Below are positions 6,100 to 7,971 of a stretch of DNA of 7,971 nt, piece after piece; positions within the stretch are counted from its first letter, which is position 1; every line of letters begins with the position of its first letter. The DNA is taken from positions 1 through 7,971 of the forward strand of contig JAITVB010000119.1 of NCBI GenBank assembly GCA_031286025.1, in the 5' to 3' direction. The notes under the pieces are model-generated. The model was given only the letters and a program-made list of their open reading frames with translations, did not search any database and was not told where the DNA came from. Source of the stretch: Rikenellaceae bacterium. Its GTDB lineage: Bacteria > Bacteroidota > Bacteroidia > Bacteroidales > Rikenellaceae. The position numbers were made by a program, and so were the translations under genes.

Positions 6100-7134
6100 T
6101 CAGTGTGTGATTGGGTTTTCGATTCGATCGACGATCGTCCGGGGGGCGATTCCGTTTAGGCAGGCGTAATCGCCGCGGGCGCAGGGTTTGTTGCCGTAGA
6201 CCGAGCAGGGACGGCAGTCGAGACCGAGTTGCACAACGTCGGCCGGGGATTGGCCGATACCCGGGAAGCCTGCATGGGGGTGCGTCGCCCCCCAGACCGA
6301 CACCACGCGCGTACCGACGAGCGAGGCCATGTGCATCGAAGCCGAGTCCATGCTCACCAACGTATCGAGATGGGCCATCAGGTCAAGTTCTTCGGTCAGC
6401 TTTAGCCTGCCGATGACAGAAAAAACGGAGGGACAGGCGGCTTCCCAACGTTCGGCCACCTCGCGCTCGGCGGGGCCGCCGCCGAAGACGAACAGGCGGG
6501 TGTTTTCGCGCGAAGCGAGGATGCGCACCACTTCTTCCATCTTTTCGACCGGATAGATCTTCCCTGCGTGTTGGGCGAAGGGGGCGACGCCGATCCAACG
6601 GCCTTGTTTTTCCCCCACTGCATTCAGGATAGCGGAGGGAAGCGGGGTATTCTCAAGCTTGACTATGCGCTGCGGCACGGATACCGGAAAGCCCAATTCC
6701 GAAAAAACGTCGGCATAGCGATGCGGCGTGGTTTTCAACGGAGTAAGGATCTTTCCGGAGGTGCGGGTCAGGCGTTTTTTCTCTCTACGACCCTTCCGGA
6801 TACGGGCCACGCGGGCGCCGGTCAATCCGAACAGCATGCGCAGAAGTTGGCTCCGCAACACGTCATGGAGGTCGGCCACGGCATCGATCTTCTCGCGACG
6901 CCGGATATCGTTGAACAAGCGGACAAGGCCGAAAAGACCCTTATGCCGTTCCTTGAGATCGACATCAATAAACCGCACGCCCGGAACATCCCGGTAAAAC
7001 GCCCTAAACAACGGACGGGTCAACACCCGGATCCGCACATCCGGATAACTACGGGCCACATCGCCCACCACGGGCGCGGTCATCGCCACGTCGCCCATCG
7101 CGGACAAACGGATCACGAGCAGGTTTTTCGGCAC
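6100..7134 (-). CDS. Glycosyltransferase family 9 (heptosyltransferase-like)
   Basis: A 344-residue inner-membrane-associated or cytoplasmic GT-B transferase of the family that adds heptose to the LPS core; the sugar moved in this organism is unknown. The N-terminal domain opens with LLVIRLSAMGDVAMTAPVV, where Asp15 matches the catalytic Asp of WaaC. The C-terminal domain has GVAPFAQHAGKIYP (182-195, with the donor-binding Lys192), FVFGGGPAE (216-223) and the donor-site motif DSASMHMASLVGT (263-275) followed by WGATHPHAGF. A C-terminal cluster C-x2-C-x7-C-x6-C (Cys307, 310, 318, 325) is present. The start codon is GTG at 7134: no in-frame ATG exists between it and the upstream stop, and homologues begin at this point with the RLSAxGDV segment. 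It lies 29 bp after the DUF4254 gene and 7 bp before the FKBP gene. Family assignment is firm; a waaF/waaC name is not justified. Confidence 0.95.
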   Translation of the reverse strand: MPKNLLVIRLSAMGDVAMTAPVVGDVARSYPDVRIRVLTRPLFRAFYRDVPGVRFIDVDLKERHKGLFGLVRLFNDIRRREKIDAVADLHDVLRSQLLRMLFGLTGARVARIRKGRREKKRLTRTSGKILTPLKTTPHRYADVFSELGFPVSVPQRIVKLENTPLPSAILNAVGEKQGRWIGVAPFAQHAGKIYPVEKMEEVVRILASRENTRLFVFGGGPAEREVAERWEAACPSVFSVIGRLKLTEELDLMAHLDTLVSMDSASMHMASLVGTRVVSVWGATHPHAGFPGIGQSPADVVQLGLDCRPCSVYGNKPCARGDYACLNGIAPRTIVDRIENPITH

Positions 7135-7163
7135 AGGCGGAGAATGAAAAACGAGGGAATGGA

Positions 7164-7766
7164 CTATTTTCTGGCGTACAGCACCGGGTTGAGCGCCGGG
7201 TCGTTGTACATCTTCATCTGCTTGTAGACTTTCATATACTTGCGGCCGGCATCGATGTCGGCCAACAGCCGGTCGATCGCCGTGCTCAGGTCGACACGTT
7301 GTTCAAGCAGCACGTCGAGTTTCTTCCGGCAGGCGGCACGGTGTTCCGAGGTCACGTCGGTGCGGTTGACCTCCTGTTCCATGTGGAAAATTTTCAGCGC
7401 CAGGATCGACAGGCGGTCGATGGCCCACGCCGGGCTTTCGGTATTGACCGTCGCATCGGTCAATACCTTCACATCCTTGTATTTATCCAGGAAAAACCCG
7501 TCTATGTATTCTACCATATCGGTGCGCACCTGGTTCGAGGCGTCGATGCGGCGCTTGAGTACGAGGGCCTCGACGGGATCGATCCGCGGGTCGCGGATGA
7601 TATCCTCGAAATGCCATTGCACGGCATCGACCCAGTTTTTGAGGTACAACAGGTGTTCAACACTGCCGGGAGCACAAGGGTTTTCGGCTTCGCGGTCGAT
7701 GTCGTCATATTTGTGGTAGTCGAGGACCGACTGGTTGAAAACACGGTTGGCAATTTCAGAAAACAT
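7164..7766 (-). CDS. DUF4254 domain-containing protein
   Basis: A 200-residue protein with no signal peptide and no membrane segment, matching the conserved Bacteroidota family DUF4254 over its whole length. Recognisable blocks: ENPCAPGSVEHLLYLKNWVD (28-47), VQWHFEDIIRDPRIDPVEAL (49-68), LKRRIDASNQVRTDMVEYID (70-89), NTESPAWAIDRLSILALKI (108-126) and a C-terminal helix with RKYMKVYKQMKMYND (175-189). The sequence appears almost entirely alpha-helical, with many charged residues. No enzymatic motif can be named and the function is unknown. It sits directly upstream of, and on the same strand as, the family 9 glycosyltransferase. I recall this pairing from other Bacteroidota, so a role tied to glycan or LPS assembly is a reasonable inference only. 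ATG 7766 gives the expected N-terminus (MFSEIANRVFNQSVLDYH), and a TATCTTTG promoter element lies 35-42 bp upstream. Confidence 0.92.
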   Translation of the reverse strand: MFSEIANRVFNQSVLDYHKYDDIDREAENPCAPGSVEHLLYLKNWVDAVQWHFEDIIRDPRIDPVEALVLKRRIDASNQVRTDMVEYIDGFFLDKYKDVKVLTDATVNTESPAWAIDRLSILALKIFHMEQEVNRTDVTSEHRAACRKKLDVLLEQRVDLSTAIDRLLADIDAGRKYMKVYKQMKMYNDPALNPVLYARK

Positions 7767-7800
7767 TTTTTCGGGATTTTTTAGGGATTCTTGGACAGGA

Positions 7801-7808
7801 CAAAGATA
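7801..7808 (-). promoter_or_regulatory. Probable promoter -7 element of the DUF4254-glycosyltransferase-FKBP operon
   Basis: Read on the minus strand this is TATCTTTG, matching TAnnTTTG. It lies in the 61-bp gap between the methyltransferase stop and the DUF4254 ATG. Transcription would start near 7794, giving a leader of about 28 nt. No good TTTG is seen at the expected distance upstream. It suggests that the operon can be transcribed independently of the methyltransferase gene. Confidence 0.5.
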
Positions 7809-7827
7809 ACTCTCTTTCCGGGAAAAC

Positions 7828-7971
7828 CTATTTTACACGGATCATCGTCAGGCCGTCGCGCAGGGGCAGGATCACGTTCTCGACCCGGGGGTCGGCCTGC
7901 ACGCGGTCGTTGAAGGCGGAAATGGCTTGCGTAAAGCGGTCGTTCCCGGAAATCTTTTCGAGCACCTTCCC
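7828..7971 (-). CDS. Class I SAM-dependent O-methyltransferase, C-terminal end only
   Basis: The last 47 codons of a gene that enters from the right edge and ends at TAG (7828-7830). The visible protein runs through AISAFNDRVQADPRVENVIL and PLRDGLTMIRVK. This is the C-terminal strand pair of the caffeoyl-CoA-type O-methyltransferase family: a short helix ending in FND, then DPRVENVxLPLRDGL and a basic end. The SAM-binding motifs lie outside the window, so the substrate cannot be judged. Same strand as, and 61 bp upstream of, the DUF4254 gene; no convincing terminator lies between them, so read-through is possible. Confidence 0.82.
   Translation of the reverse strand, partial: GKVLEKISGNDRFTQAISAFNDRVQADPRVENVILPLRDGLTMIRVK

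Noticed and set aside
1..7971. Defence system, mobile element, CRISPR array, tRNA or other large non-coding RNA.
   Set aside because: No transposase, integrase, nuclease/helicase, repeat array or cloverleaf was seen. Every large frame is explained by housekeeping or envelope genes.

Overview
The window reads as chromosomal housekeeping sequence from a GC-rich member of the Bacteroidota, probably Bacteroidales and perhaps Alistipes/Rikenellaceae-like. This rests on three observations. The best promoter candidates fit the Bacteroidota TAnnTTTG -7 element. The proteins include a DUF4254 protein beside a family 9 glycosyltransferase, a pairing I associate with this phylum. Coding DNA is rich in G/C at third codon positions, which creates many long false antisense ORFs. 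The genus is an inference; no rRNA or tRNA gene is present to fix it.

Layout. Positions 1-1150 (minus) hold nearly all of pepT, tripeptide aminopeptidase, cut by the left edge. It is divergent from carB (1483-4698, plus), the large subunit of carbamoyl-phosphate synthase. The 332 bp between their start codons hold two outward-facing TACCTTTG elements. They also hold a 29-codon leader ORF (1286-1375) that ends on the base before a perfect intrinsic terminator (1376-1404), upstream of carB. No gene other than that leader ORF could use this terminator, so it looks like a transcription attenuator for a pyrimidine/arginine gene. A strong intrinsic terminator (4718-4747) ends carB.

From 4847 to the right edge everything is on the minus strand. 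In transcription order: the end of a SAM-dependent O-methyltransferase (7828-7971, cut by the right edge); a DUF4254 protein (7164-7766) with its own TATCTTTG promoter element; a family 9 (heptosyltransferase-like) glycosyltransferase starting at GTG (6100-7134); an exported FKBP-type prolyl isomerase with an odd acidic, cysteine-rich tail (5265-6092); and a small alkyltransferase-like DNA-binding protein lacking the nucleophilic cysteine (4847-5185). DUF4254, glycosyltransferase and FKBP are closely spaced (29 and 7 bp) and probably form one operon linked to envelope glycan assembly and periplasmic protein folding. The alkyltransferase-like gene lies 79 bp further on and may have its own promoter.

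I see no mobile element, CRISPR array, tRNA/rRNA gene or defence system. The most interesting points are the putative carB leader attenuator, the metal-site-like tail on the exported FKBP, the eukaryote-like sequence of CarB, and the cysteine-less alkyltransferase homologue.
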